Shown: piece after piece, positions 1-7,771 of the stretch
How positions within the stretch are numbered: the stretch's first letter is position 1
How the letters are laid out: every line of letters starts with the position of its first letter
Assembly (NCBI GenBank): GCA_004377275.1
Contig: SOIC01000210.1
Span: forward strand, 1-21,759
Direction of reading: 5' to 3'
Length of the DNA stretch: 21,759 nt
Source of the DNA: Dehalococcoidia bacterium
Lineage (GTDB): Bacteria > Chloroflexota > Dehalococcoidia > E44-bin15
Made by a program: the position numbers and the translations under genes
Notes under the pieces: model-generated
What the model was told of the DNA's origin: nothing
Database searches by the model: none
Seen by the model: only the letters and a program-made list of their open reading frames with translations

Positions 1-675
1 ATGAGCCGCGATGACCTCATCCTCACCAATATGAAAATCATCAAGGAAGTTACCGAGAACGTGGTGAAGCATTCACCTAACTGCATCATTATCATGGTCA
101 CCAACCCGCTGGATGCCATGACGCAGCTGGCGCTTCACGTGAGCAAGTTCCCTAAGAATCGCGTTATAGGGCAGTCCGGAATCCTCGATTCCTCCAGGTT
201 CAGGACATTTATCGCAATGGAGCTCGGTGTATCGGTTGACGATGTCGCTGCCTGCCTCCTTGGTGGGCACGGCGATACTATGGTGGCAATCCCCCGACTG
301 ACTACCGTTGGTGGCATCCCTATGACCGAACTTCTGCCTAAGGATAGAGTGGACGCTATCGTGGAACGCACTGTAAAGGGCGGCGCTGAGATCGTGGGCC
401 TCCTCAAGACGGGCAGCGCTTACTATGCCCCCTCTGCAGCAACGGTCCAGATGGTGGAAGCCATAATCTTCGATAAGAAGAAAATCCTCCCGTGCGCTGC
501 CTACCTCGAGGGCGAATATGGCATCACTGGGGCATTTGTCGGTGTTCCGGTAAAGCTGGGGACCAGCGGGATCGAGCAGATAATCGAGCTGAAGCTAACC
601 GAGGAGGAGAGTGCAGCTCTTAAGCGCTCGGCGGAGGCGGTGAAGGAGCTGGTAGCTATTATGAAACTGGAGTGA
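1..675 (+). CDS. mdh: Malate dehydrogenase, LDH-like type (5' partial)
   Basis: NAD-dependent malate dehydrogenase, interconverting malate and oxaloacetate in the cytoplasm. Only the C-terminal 224 residues are present. The family normally has about 310, and the first Met here matches an internal position (the PGMSRxDL region), so the true start lies upstream of the window. Visible family landmarks are VTNPLD (residues 33-38), ILDSSR with the substrate-binding Asp63 and Arg66, the catalytic His90 in GGHGD, and TGSAYYAPSAA (138-148). The residue that best separates malate from lactate dehydrogenases lies just before the cut, so the substrate is assigned from overall resemblance to bacterial LDH-like malate dehydrogenases and from the fumarase and sdh genes behind it. 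The stop codon is two bases before the ATG of the fumarase alpha gene, which points to one transcript. Confidence 0.95.
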   Translation: MSRDDLILTNMKIIKEVTENVVKHSPNCIIIMVTNPLDAMTQLALHVSKFPKNRVIGQSGILDSSRFRTFIAMELGVSVDDVAACLLGGHGDTMVAIPRLTTVGGIPMTELLPKDRVDAIVERTVKGGAEIVGLLKTGSAYYAPSAATVQMVEAIIFDKKKILPCAAYLEGEYGITGAFVGVPVKLGTSGIEQIIELKLTEEESAALKRSAEAVKELVAIMKLE

Positions 676-677
676 CG

Positions 678-1523
678 ATGAGAGAGATATCGGTTACGGA
701 CATTGCCAATACCGTGGCACGCCTCTGTCAGGAGGCAAATTTTGACCTCGGCGCGGATGTTTTAGACTCGCTGAAGCAAGCCAGGGGGAAAGAGGAATCT
801 CCCTTAGGGCAACAGGTCTTGGATCAGATACTGGAGAATGACAGTATCGCCACGAATGAAAGAATTCCCATCTGCCAGGACTGTGGTACCGCGGTGGTCT
901 TTCTCGAGGTGGGTCAGGATGCCCATATTATCGGTGGCGACCTTTATACCGCAGTGCAAGAGGGGGTACGCCAGGGTTACAAAGAGGGCTACCTCAGAAA
1001 ATCAATAGTAGGCCAGCCTTTCTCGGCAAGGGTGAATACTAAGGATAACACACCTGCTATGATCCACCTAGACATGGTGCCAGGCAACCGGCTGAAGATC
1101 ACGGTGATGCCCAAGGGCGGCGGTAGCGAGAATATGAGCCGTCTCCATATGCTTACCCCGGCTAAGGGTCGCCAGGGGGTTATCGACTTCGTGGTCAATT
1201 CGGTGGCAGAGGCAGGCTCCAACCCCTGCCCCCCGCTCATCGTCGGCGTAGGAATAGGCGGGATGGCAGATAAGGCAATGATACTGGCGAAAAAGGCGCT
1301 ACTGCGCCGCGTTGGAGAGCCAAATCCGGACCCCGAGGTAGCGGAGCTGGAAAGGGAAATACTGGAGCACGTCAATAGCCTGGGCATTGGACCGGAGGGC
1401 TTCGGTGGCAGAACCACCGCCTTGGCGGTGCACGCTGAGGTCTTCCCGACGCATATCGCCATGCTCCCGGTAGCGGTGAACCTGCAATGCCACGCCGCCC
1501 GGCATAAAGAGGCGGTGCTGTAA
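678..1523 (+). CDS. fumA: Class I (Fe-S) fumarate hydratase, alpha subunit
   Basis: Alpha subunit of the two-subunit, oxygen-sensitive fumarase that hydrates fumarate to malate. It carries the [4Fe-4S] cluster. The 281 residues match the usual alpha-subunit length. Candidate cluster cysteines are in CQDCGT (Cys66/Cys69), NPCPP (Cys184) and LQCHAARH (Cys271), with spacing like that of single-chain class I fumarases. KGGGSEN (about 147-153) is another family landmark. I chose the ATG at 678 because GGAG lies five bases upstream. An in-frame GTG at 672 overlapping the mdh stop is the alternative and adds two residues. L-tartrate dehydratase alpha (TtdA) is a close relative, but the mdh/sdh context favours fumarase. 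The beta subunit is encoded 3.4 kb downstream, after the sdh genes. Confidence 0.93.
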   Translation: MREISVTDIANTVARLCQEANFDLGADVLDSLKQARGKEESPLGQQVLDQILENDSIATNERIPICQDCGTAVVFLEVGQDAHIIGGDLYTAVQEGVRQGYKEGYLRKSIVGQPFSARVNTKDNTPAMIHLDMVPGNRLKITVMPKGGGSENMSRLHMLTPAKGRQGVIDFVVNSVAEAGSNPCPPLIVGVGIGGMADKAMILAKKALLRRVGEPNPDPEVAELEREILEHVNSLGIGPEGFGGRTTALAVHAEVFPTHIAMLPVAVNLQCHAARHKEAVL

Positions 1524-1571
1524 AAGCGAACCTTGTCCCGCATCACCTCTAGCGATTAAGGAAGGGCAGAG

Positions 1572-3284
1572 ATGGAAGCCGATCATGATGTATTGATCCT
1601 GGGCTCTGGTCTGGCAGGTTTGAGGGCAGCAGTTGAAGCTGCCAGGGTGAGCAATGACGAGCTAGATATAGCCATTATCTCCAGGGTCCAGCTAATGCGT
1701 TCGCATTCTGTCTGCGCCGAGGGTGGCACCGCTGCGGTCATGCACCCGGAAGAGGGCGACAGCTTCGAGCTTCATGCCTGGGACACGGTAAGGGGCAGTG
1801 ACTTCCTGGCTGATCAGGATGTGGTAAAGCTTTTCGTAGAAGAGTGTCCAAAAGAGATCCTCCAGCTAGATCACTGGGGTATTCCCTGGTCGAGACGTCC
1901 TGACGGCCGTATAAACCAGAGACCGTTTGGAGGACATAGCTTCGACAGGGCTACCTTCGCCGAAGACAAGACCGGCTTCTTTGAGATGCACACCCTGTAC
2001 GATACGCTACAGAAGTACGCGCACGTCACCCGCTACGATGAATGCTACGTTACGTCTATCTTGATGGATAATGGCGTCTTCCAGGGCCTAACGGCCTGGG
2101 ACCTGACTACCGGAGAATTTTTCCTGATAAGAGGTAAAGCCCTGGTCATAGCTGCCGGTGGGGCCTGCCGCATGTTTGGATTTACCACCTATTCGCTTAC
2201 CGCTACCGGAGACGGCATGGCTATGGCTTACAGAGCTGGTACGCCGCTAAAGGATATGGAGTTTGTGCAGTTTCACCCCACTGGGTTGATACCATCAGGT
2301 ATCCTCATCACCGAGGCAGCGAGAGGCGAGGGTGGATACCTGATCAACAATAAGGGTGAGAGATTCATGGAGCGGTATGCGCCTTCCAAGATGGAAACTG
2401 CGCCCAGGGATATCGTCTCCCGCGCCGAGACAACCGAGATCTTGGAGGGCAGGGGCTTTGAAGGGCCGGATGGCCTGGACTATATGCACCTGGACCTGCG
2501 CCACCTGGGGGCACAAAGGATAAATGAGCGGCTGCCCCTGATCAGGGAGGTTGCCATCAAGTTTGCCTTTATCGATCCCATAGAGCAGCCCATACCGATC
2601 CGGCCGGCGGCTCACTATTTTATGGGAGGCATCCATACCAATATCGACGGGGCAACGCCGGTGGAGGGCATTTGGGCGGCGGGAGAGGCAGCCTGTGGAT
2701 CCTTACACGGGGCAAATCGCCTGGGTGCCAATTCGACGGCGGAGTGCCTGGTCTGGGGTAGGATTACAGGGGAGAAGGCAGCACGATATGCTATGGGTCA
2801 GAAGTCTCTTCCCCCTGCCCCTCAGCAGAAGGTTCAGGAGGAGGAGAAGCGCCTGTTTGAGCGTATCGGGCGTGGCGATGGAAGCGAGGATGTCTATATC
2901 ATCCGAACAGAATTGCAACGGACGCTGGACCACAACGCGGCCGTATATCGAAACGGCCCGGATATGGAAGAGGCCCTGAAAAAGGTGAGGGAGCTCAAGG
3001 GCAGAATCGAACATGTAAAGGTCGAAGACGAAAGTCGTATATATAATACCAACCTTCTCGCCGTTCTGGAGGCGATTAACTTAATTGATCTGGCGGAGGT
3101 AATCGTGGCCGGCGGCTTGGCACGCACTGAATCCAGGGGCGCACATTCAAGGCGAGACTTTACAGAGCGGGATGACGTCAACTGGGGTAAGCACACCCTG
3201 GCCCGTTATACCCCTGAGGGGCCGCGATTGGACTATATCCCGGTGAGTGTCACCATGTGGCAGCCGGTTGAGAGGAAATACTGA
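1572..3284 (+). CDS. sdhA: Succinate dehydrogenase/fumarate reductase flavoprotein subunit
   Basis: Catalytic FAD subunit of complex II, oxidising succinate to fumarate or running in reverse. The 570 residues are a normal length. The N-terminal dinucleotide fold is at about 8-25 (LILGSGLAGLRAA). His45 in RSHSVCAEGG is the expected covalent FAD attachment residue. FHPTGL (234-239), TEAARGEGG with Arg250 as the likely catalytic proton shuttle, RPAAHYFMGG with His347, and GANRLGANS with Arg383 form the dicarboxylate site. The C-terminal part ends in SRRDFTERDD and a YxPVxxTxW-type tail. The ATG has a GGAAGGG-like ribosome site. The stop overlaps the sdhC start by one base (TGATG). The sequence alone does not fix the physiological direction; the neighbouring mdh and fumarase genes fit either oxidative or reductive use. 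Confidence 0.96.
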   Translation: MEADHDVLILGSGLAGLRAAVEAARVSNDELDIAIISRVQLMRSHSVCAEGGTAAVMHPEEGDSFELHAWDTVRGSDFLADQDVVKLFVEECPKEILQLDHWGIPWSRRPDGRINQRPFGGHSFDRATFAEDKTGFFEMHTLYDTLQKYAHVTRYDECYVTSILMDNGVFQGLTAWDLTTGEFFLIRGKALVIAAGGACRMFGFTTYSLTATGDGMAMAYRAGTPLKDMEFVQFHPTGLIPSGILITEAARGEGGYLINNKGERFMERYAPSKMETAPRDIVSRAETTEILEGRGFEGPDGLDYMHLDLRHLGAQRINERLPLIREVAIKFAFIDPIEQPIPIRPAAHYFMGGIHTNIDGATPVEGIWAAGEAACGSLHGANRLGANSTAECLVWGRITGEKAARYAMGQKSLPPAPQQKVQEEEKRLFERIGRGDGSEDVYIIRTELQRTLDHNAAVYRNGPDMEEALKKVRELKGRIEHVKVEDESRIYNTNLLAVLEAINLIDLAEVIVAGGLARTESRGAHSRRDFTERDDVNWGKHTLARYTPEGPRLDYIPVSVTMWQPVERKY

Positions 3285-3733
3285 TGGAAGTGAAGGCTAC
3301 AGGCAGCCAGAGCAGGCATTTGCCAAATCGGTTGGGCATCAAAGGTTGGGCATGGGCAGGGCGCTATACTATAGAGCGCTATCTCTATACTCTACACAGA
3401 TTGACTGGGCTTGGTTTGCTGCTCTATATAACTCTGCACCTGGCGATGAACGGCTTTCGCCTGGGGGGTGTCGAGAGCTGGGAAGACCTCATGTCAGTCT
3501 TCGGGATGTCCGGGTTCAAAGTGGGTGAGTATCTGGTTGCAGTAGCCTTCATCTTCCATGCTCTGAATGGCGGTAGACTCATGTTACAGCACCTGGGGTA
3601 CACCCTGGGGAAGCCCAAGCCACCAGTATATCCCTATGTTGATTCCATGCGCCGCAGGCGCCCCATTGTGTGGGTGATGTTAGCTTTGATAGTGGCGCTG
3701 GCAATATATGTCCTAGTCGCGTTTGTGATATAG
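3284..3733 (+). CDS. sdhC: Succinate dehydrogenase cytochrome b membrane subunit C
   Basis: Membrane anchor of complex II. The 149 residues contain three hydrophobic segments at about 38-58, 82-104 and 127-148. The family signature HRLTG (38-42) opens the first segment, and H-x2-NGGRL (His92-Leu99) sits in the second; histidines at 38, 52 and 92 are candidate heme b ligands. The subunit helps form the quinone site and passes electrons between SdhB and the quinone pool. The start ATG overlaps the sdhA stop by one base, so translation is probably coupled. The short basic N-terminus precedes an IERYLY segment typical of this family. Assignment is by motif and position; heme content and quinone type cannot be read from the sequence. 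Confidence 0.9.
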   Translation: MEVKATGSQSRHLPNRLGIKGWAWAGRYTIERYLYTLHRLTGLGLLLYITLHLAMNGFRLGGVESWEDLMSVFGMSGFKVGEYLVAVAFIFHALNGGRLMLQHLGYTLGKPKPPVYPYVDSMRRRRPIVWVMLALIVALAIYVLVAFVI

Positions 3734-3742
3734 GAGACCGAT

Positions 3743-4069
3743 ATGAGTGAGACTCGTTTGAAGATTTTACAATATATTACCGGCATAGGGCTCTTCTTCC
3801 TTGTAGGTACGCATCTAATAGTCTCTCATCTGAGCGGCGGTGAGCCCACGACCTGGGAATCGATTGCCGAGAGAGCGTCCAGTTCCTTCTGGCTTGCATT
3901 TTATGTCCTTGTCCTTATCTTCGGACTGTACCACGGGCTCCATGGATTGCGAACGATCATTATAGAGTCTATCCCCAGGCTTCCAGCCAAGGTCGTTGAC
4001 TGGACGTTGGTGACTGCAGGAATAGCGATTTTTGGCTATGCGGCCTATATACCCATAAGTGCTTTTTAG
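3743..4069 (+). CDS. sdhD: Succinate dehydrogenase membrane anchor subunit D
   Basis: Second hydrophobic anchor of complex II. The 108 residues have three predicted transmembrane segments (about 12-30, 48-66 and 86-104). The GLYHGLHGLR motif (61-70) is the HGLxGLR signature of SdhD, with His64 or His67 as a likely heme ligand; His24 and His29 in the first helix are further candidates. GGAG lies six bases before the ATG, and the gap from sdhC is nine bases. With SdhC it would hold the b heme or hemes and the quinone site. The gene lies between sdhC and sdhB, giving the order A-C-D-B. Small and divergent subunits like this are easy to miss by homology search, but position and motif agree here. 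Confidence 0.88.
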   Translation: MSETRLKILQYITGIGLFFLVGTHLIVSHLSGGEPTTWESIAERASSSFWLAFYVLVLIFGLYHGLHGLRTIIIESIPRLPAKVVDWTLVTAGIAIFGYAAYIPISAF

Positions 4070-4121
4070 GTTTTTCCTGAAACTTGAGAAATTCAATATA
4101 ACAGGGGCTGAGGAGCAACGT

Positions 4122-4928
4122 ATGCAAGAGTTAACCTTAAAGGTCCAGAGGTATCTTCCGGGTAAAGATAAGAAATCCTATATACAGGAGTTTACCATTC
4201 CGTTGCGCCAGGGGATGACAGTGCTGGATGGTCTCATCTACATTAAGGAAAATATGGATAACACACTTTCATTTCGCAGCTCATGTCGCATGGGCATCTG
4301 TGGGTCCTGTGGCATGCTCATCAATAATTTTCCTATGCTAGCCTGTCATACCCCGGTTGAGGAACTGGGCACGGATAGAATAGAAGTGAGGTCTTTGCCC
4401 AACTTTCCTATTATTAGGGATTTGGTGGCTGATCTCGACTCCCTCTTTGAAAAGCATAAGTCCATAAAGCCTTATGTAGTTAGTTCAGACACAGAAGAGG
4501 CTGAGGAACCAACAGCTGAATTCTTGCAATCTGGCCAGGAACTGGAGGGATATGTACAGTTTGCATATTGCGTGAAATGTGGACTATGTATGGCAGCCTG
4601 TCCCACTGTGGCCACGGACGCCCTCTTTCTGGGCCCCCAGCCACTAGGCCAAGCCTACAGGTATTGTACTGACCGCCGGGACGCAGGAGTCGAAGAAAGA
4701 TTTCACCAGGCCGACTCTCGTCATGGGGTCTGGCTTTGCCATCTCGCTGGTGCTTGCTCAGAGGCTTGTCCCAAAGGGGTTGATCCTGCACTGGCTATAC
4801 AACTTCTTAAGAGAGCCATGATTTTCGACAGCCTACGGCTAAGAAAGAAGAAGAAACCTGCCTCCATAGCTCAGCCCCTAGCAGAGAGCAGGCCAAAAAT
4901 AGCTGTACCCGAGTTCACTGTAAAATAA
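4122..4928 (+). CDS. sdhB: Succinate dehydrogenase iron-sulfur subunit
   Basis: Iron-sulfur subunit that carries electrons from SdhA FAD to the membrane subunits. With the start at 4122 it has 268 residues. The N-terminal plant-type ferredoxin domain holds the [2Fe-2S] cysteines 55, 60, 63 and 75. The C-terminal domain holds Cys150/153/156/160 and Cys206/212/216, the arrangement for one [4Fe-4S] and one [3Fe-4S] cluster; there is no extra Cys in the 206-212 loop, consistent with a three-iron centre. I chose the ATG at 4122 because AGGAG lies six bases upstream and the protein then begins like the family. A longer reading from GTG 4059 would overlap sdhD and add an unrelated 21 residues. The last 25 or so residues form a basic, Pro/Ala-rich tail beyond the core. 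Confidence 0.95.
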   Translation: MQELTLKVQRYLPGKDKKSYIQEFTIPLRQGMTVLDGLIYIKENMDNTLSFRSSCRMGICGSCGMLINNFPMLACHTPVEELGTDRIEVRSLPNFPIIRDLVADLDSLFEKHKSIKPYVVSSDTEEAEEPTAEFLQSGQELEGYVQFAYCVKCGLCMAACPTVATDALFLGPQPLGQAYRYCTDRRDAGVEERFHQADSRHGVWLCHLAGACSEACPKGVDPALAIQLLKRAMIFDSLRLRKKKKPASIAQPLAESRPKIAVPEFTVK

Positions 4929-4969
4929 CCATGGGATCGAGCTGAAGTTTAATCTAACTGGAGGATTTA

Positions 4970-5545
4970 ATGCAGAAGATCACATCGCCAATAAGCGCTG
5001 ATGTTATAGAGGATCTCCTGGCCGGGGACCAGGTCCTCATCAGTGGGGTCATCTTTACCGCTCGTGATGCCGCCCATAAGAGGCTCACTGAAGCTCTAGA
5101 TCGCGGCGAGGAGCCGCCCTTCGACTTCCGCGGTCAGACCATTTATTATATGGGTCCCTCCCCGGCAAAGCCGGGGCAGGTTATCGGTGCTGCGGGACCC
5201 ACCACCAGCGGGCGCATGGACACGTATTCCCCTGGCCTCATCGCCTCAGGGCTCAAGGGGATGATCGGAAAGGGCAGCCGCTCCCCGGAGGTAAAGCAGG
5301 CCATTGAGAAGCACAAAGCGGTTTACTTCGCTGCCATCGGGGGGGCTGGTGCCCTCATCGCCAGGTCGATAAAGAAGGCGGAGGTGGTGGCCTACGAGGA
5401 TCTGGGGGCTGAGGCGATCATGCGCCTTGAAGTAGAGGACTTCCCCGCCACTGTAGTGAACGATGCCCGCGGGGGGGATTTATATGAGGAGGGGATGGCC
5501 AAGTACCGAAGAAAAGCGGGAGAGACAAAAGGTGACGAACTTTAG
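4970..5545 (+). CDS. fumB: Class I (Fe-S) fumarate hydratase, beta subunit
   Basis: Beta subunit of the two-component fumarase, equivalent to the C-terminal domain of single-chain class I fumarases. The 191 residues fit the family. Landmarks are GPTTSGRMD (76-84), YSPGLIASGLKGMIGKG (86-102), YFAAIGGAGAL (119-129) and the C-terminal VEDFPATVVNDARGGDLY (155-172). It combines with the alpha subunit encoded before sdhA to hydrate fumarate. GGAGG lies close upstream of the ATG, 41 bases after sdhB, so it looks like the next gene of the same operon. The equivalent L-tartrate dehydratase subunit is the main alternative and is disfavoured by context. The separation of alpha and beta genes by four sdh genes is unusual. 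Confidence 0.93.
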   Translation: MQKITSPISADVIEDLLAGDQVLISGVIFTARDAAHKRLTEALDRGEEPPFDFRGQTIYYMGPSPAKPGQVIGAAGPTTSGRMDTYSPGLIASGLKGMIGKGSRSPEVKQAIEKHKAVYFAAIGGAGALIARSIKKAEVVAYEDLGAEAIMRLEVEDFPATVVNDARGGDLYEEGMAKYRRKAGETKGDEL

Positions 5546-5645
5546 AGGGGCCCGCAAGAATAGGGTTGCCCGTGTCATTATGATGTTGTTGTTCCTTGCA
5601 ATAATAATTGCTCTAATAATTATGCCCCTGGCATCTATTTGGTAG
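5532..5645 (+). CDS. Possible small single-pass membrane peptide (37 aa)
   Basis: Unrecognised short frame starting at GTG 5532, overlapping the last 14 bases of the fumarase beta gene. A GGGAGAG sequence sits about seven bases before the GTG. The peptide has a basic N-terminus (RGARKNR) followed by one hydrophobic stretch of about 20 residues (VIMMLLFLAIIIALII), the layout of a single-pass protein with its N-terminus inside. An upstream ATG at 5463 has no ribosome site and lies wholly inside fumB. The coding case rests only on this layout and the ribosome site. The AT-rich composition could equally produce a chance hydrophobic frame, so this is a candidate only. Confidence 0.3.
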   Translation: MTNFRGARKNRVARVIMMLLFLAIIIALIIMPLASIW

Positions 5646-5728
5646 TATGATTTTATGCTGGCATCTGAATGGCGGGGTACCTTTTATGAAGAAACTCAGC
5701 CTGTTATGAAGCCTTATCTGGAGGACAA

Positions 5729-6526
5729 ATGGAGCTGAAGGTTGACCTGGAGTGGGGCGATGAGGGGGTCGTCCCGGAAACGGTCCACCCCGATACCGCC
5801 TTTATCTTTGACAGGATGGCTGAGATAATCCAGGAAATGATTGCTCCCCATAGCGGGGAGAGAGTCCTGGATGTCGGATGTGGCCGGGCAGCGGATGTCC
5901 TGGAGCTAGGCAAACAGGGTGTCAAGGCAATAGGTATCGACTGCTCTGATAAGATGATGAGGGCGGCTAAAAGCCATCTCAGCGACAGCGAGGTCGCCCT
6001 GGTGCGCGGGATCGGCGAGGCGCTTCCCTTTAAAAAGCGCTCTCTGGATAAGATCATATGCAAAGGTGCCTTGGACCACTTCGCCGATCCGCTAAAAACG
6101 ATGGCGGATATGTCTCAGGCGCTTAAGCCGGAGGGCGCCGCAATAATTGCTATCGCCAACTTCGAAAGCCTTAGCTGCCGGCTGGGGAGGAACTGGTTCC
6201 TCATCGTTAAAAGGCTTTACCGCAAACAGGGTGACATCCATCCCTGGATACCTCCTTCCGACCACAACTACAGGTTCGACTGCCCGATACTGAAAAAGAC
6301 GGTTGCGGATGATTTCGAGATAGAAAAAATAAGAGGCATGTCCATGCTCTGGACTGCCCCTTACTGGGGAAAGTTTCTCTCCCTGCTGCCCCGTTGGACC
6401 TCGTCAGCCATCCTGGCATTGCTCGATAAGATCGCCTGCCGGCTCCCTTCGCTGAGCGATGTAATCATTATCAAGCTTACCCCAAGGGGCGATCAGGCCT
6501 GCGGACCTCTTCATATACATCGATAA
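5729..6526 (+). CDS. Class I SAM-dependent methyltransferase
   Basis: Predicted cytoplasmic methyltransferase of 265 residues with a Rossmann-like SAM fold. Motif I is VLDVGCGRA (46-54), the acidic residue for the SAM ribose is Asp71 in GIDCSD, and the region GIGEALPF to LDHFADP (94-121) and ALKPEGAAII (131-140) complete the Methyltransf_11 pattern. The substrate is unknown; the C-terminal half (about 150-265) is the substrate-specific part and resembles nothing I can name. GGAGG lies four bases before the ATG. It follows the TCA operon on the same strand after an 83-base gap and converges on the glycosyltransferase gene at 6477-7751, overlapping it tail to tail by 50 bases. The proximity of glycosyltransferases and a second methyltransferase suggests a shared glycan or lipid pathway, which is inference. 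Confidence 0.85.
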   Translation: MELKVDLEWGDEGVVPETVHPDTAFIFDRMAEIIQEMIAPHSGERVLDVGCGRAADVLELGKQGVKAIGIDCSDKMMRAAKSHLSDSEVALVRGIGEALPFKKRSLDKIICKGALDHFADPLKTMADMSQALKPEGAAIIAIANFESLSCRLGRNWFLIVKRLYRKQGDIHPWIPPSDHNYRFDCPILKKTVADDFEIEKIRGMSMLWTAPYWGKFLSLLPRWTSSAILALLDKIACRLPSLSDVIIIKLTPRGDQACGPLHIHR

Positions 6527-7751
6527 TCTGTCTTGCGGTCTGCTCCCAGGAGAAGCACCGTGTCACCCTCCTCCTCCCCTCACCACCCAGCCTGCGGCGC
6601 AACGGTTCATCATCCAGGAGCCGCTTGATTGCCTTAGCCAGAGCATGAGGATCTTGCGGGGGCACCAGAATACCGCTTTTCCCATCCTCCACCACCTCAG
6701 GGAGCGCCCCTGCCCTGGCAGCGATCACCGGAACCTCGCAGGCCATAGCCTCCGCGGCGGGAAGACCAAACCCTTCGTAAACTGAGGGGGTGATGGCGAT
6801 CTGGGCTGCGGAATACTCTCTCACCAGCTCCTCCGTGGTCACCCTCCCGGTAAAGGTAACCAAATCCTCAAGCCCATACTTCCTGATCAAGTCGAGGGCG
6901 AAGCCATCACCGTGGTTCACTTCGTCCACAAGAGTCAATTTCAGTGCTACATTATCCCTCTTCAGTAGCCGCAACGCCTGAAGTAGGAAAAGGATGCCCT
7001 TCTTGCGGTCGCTCGTTCTGCCGACCACGATGAGGCGGCCCAACCCACTTTCCAACGCCACACCAAGCCCATCCACATTTCGGAACAAATCGGTATCGAT
7101 GCCGGGGTAAACCATCCTTATTTTGTGCTCAGGTATCTTGAATTCCTGGCTAACCTCAAGCGCCGAGCTATTCGAGTCCGTGATGACCATATCCAGGTGT
7201 CGGGCGACAATCCCCTGCATCAGCGGGGGATAGAGAAGGAGCTGCCTGAGCTTCTTCCAAACGCTTGTTTCCTGGGCAAGGTTAGCCCTAGTATCAATGG
7301 GCAGGGGGTGATGAATGGTGGCGATTACTGGAATCTGCAGAGTCTTAATCAGCAGCAGCCCATAGGCCAGGCATTGGTTATCGTGAATGACATCGTAGCG
7401 ATGCGTGGAGAGAAGCTCCCTTATCTTGAGATGGGCTTTAAGGCTGAAGGTGAGCATTTCTGGGAACATGCCCAGCTTATTCCCGGCGAACTCGCAGATG
7501 TTAAACGGGGTCAGCAAGTGGAATGGTTTTTCATGGAACAGGGGGCTTTTCCCATCATGCCTGCGATCGTAGAGGTTCAGGCTTTCCAGATAGTGCACCC
7601 TGACTCCTTCAGGAACATCGGGATAGGGTGGGCCGACGATTATGTCAACCTCATGACCCAGCCGGCGAAGCTCGCGAGACAGGTAATAGAGGTAAATCCC
7701 CTGCCCGCCACAGTATTTATTCCCCCGATAGCACAGGAGACATATTTTCAC
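6477..7751 (-). CDS. GT4-family glycosyltransferase (paralogue 1)
   Basis: Retaining GT-B glycosyltransferase of 424 residues. The N-terminal acceptor domain starts with MKICLLCYRGN and a GGQG loop (15-18). The C-terminal Glycos_transf_1 domain has VVGRTSDRKKG (242-252), the donor-phosphate Arg/Lys region. Its EX7E element is YEGFGLPAAE (325-334), with Glu326 and Glu334, followed by GALPEVVEDGKSGILVPP (348-365). It has no transmembrane segment. Donor and acceptor sugars cannot be told. The start is GTG at 7751, with AGGAGG eight bases upstream. It lies 20 bases after the methyltransferase gene and is the last gene of the leftward nadK cluster. Its final residues (RRPDRPLG) form a short extension overlapping the convergent methyltransferase gene. 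It is closely similar to the glycosyltransferase at 8485-9705. Confidence 0.88.
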   Translation of the reverse strand: MKICLLCYRGNKYCGGQGIYLYYLSRELRRLGHEVDIIVGPPYPDVPEGVRVHYLESLNLYDRRHDGKSPLFHEKPFHLLTPFNICEFAGNKLGMFPEMLTFSLKAHLKIRELLSTHRYDVIHDNQCLAYGLLLIKTLQIPVIATIHHPLPIDTRANLAQETSVWKKLRQLLLYPPLMQGIVARHLDMVITDSNSSALEVSQEFKIPEHKIRMVYPGIDTDLFRNVDGLGVALESGLGRLIVVGRTSDRKKGILFLLQALRLLKRDNVALKLTLVDEVNHGDGFALDLIRKYGLEDLVTFTGRVTTEELVREYSAAQIAITPSVYEGFGLPAAEAMACEVPVIAARAGALPEVVEDGKSGILVPPQDPHALAKAIKRLLDDEPLRRRLGGEGRRRVTRCFSWEQTARQIIDVYEEVRRPDRPLG

Positions 7752-7771
7752 CCCTATCTCCTCCTGTTATA

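Noticed and set aside
1..3. ATG at base 1 as the true mdh start
   Set aside because: The following residues align to the middle of the family (the PGMSRxDL loop), so the gene is cut by the window edge.
989..1546. 185-codon minus-strand frame over the fumarase alpha gene
   Set aside because: Low-complexity Ser/Pro/Arg-rich product antisense to a clear fumarase subunit.
4059..4121. Longer SdhB start at GTG 4059
   Set aside because: It would overlap the end of sdhD and add residues foreign to SdhB; ATG 4122 has AGGAG at ideal spacing.
5601..5623. AT-rich imperfect hairpin (ATAATT...AATTAT) after the fumarase beta gene
   Set aside because: The stem is short and pure A/T with no following T-run, so it is not a credible intrinsic terminator.
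5628..5666. Nine-base direct repeat CTGGCATCT
   Set aside because: Only two short copies 30 bases apart, with no mobile-element or operator context; chance is likely.
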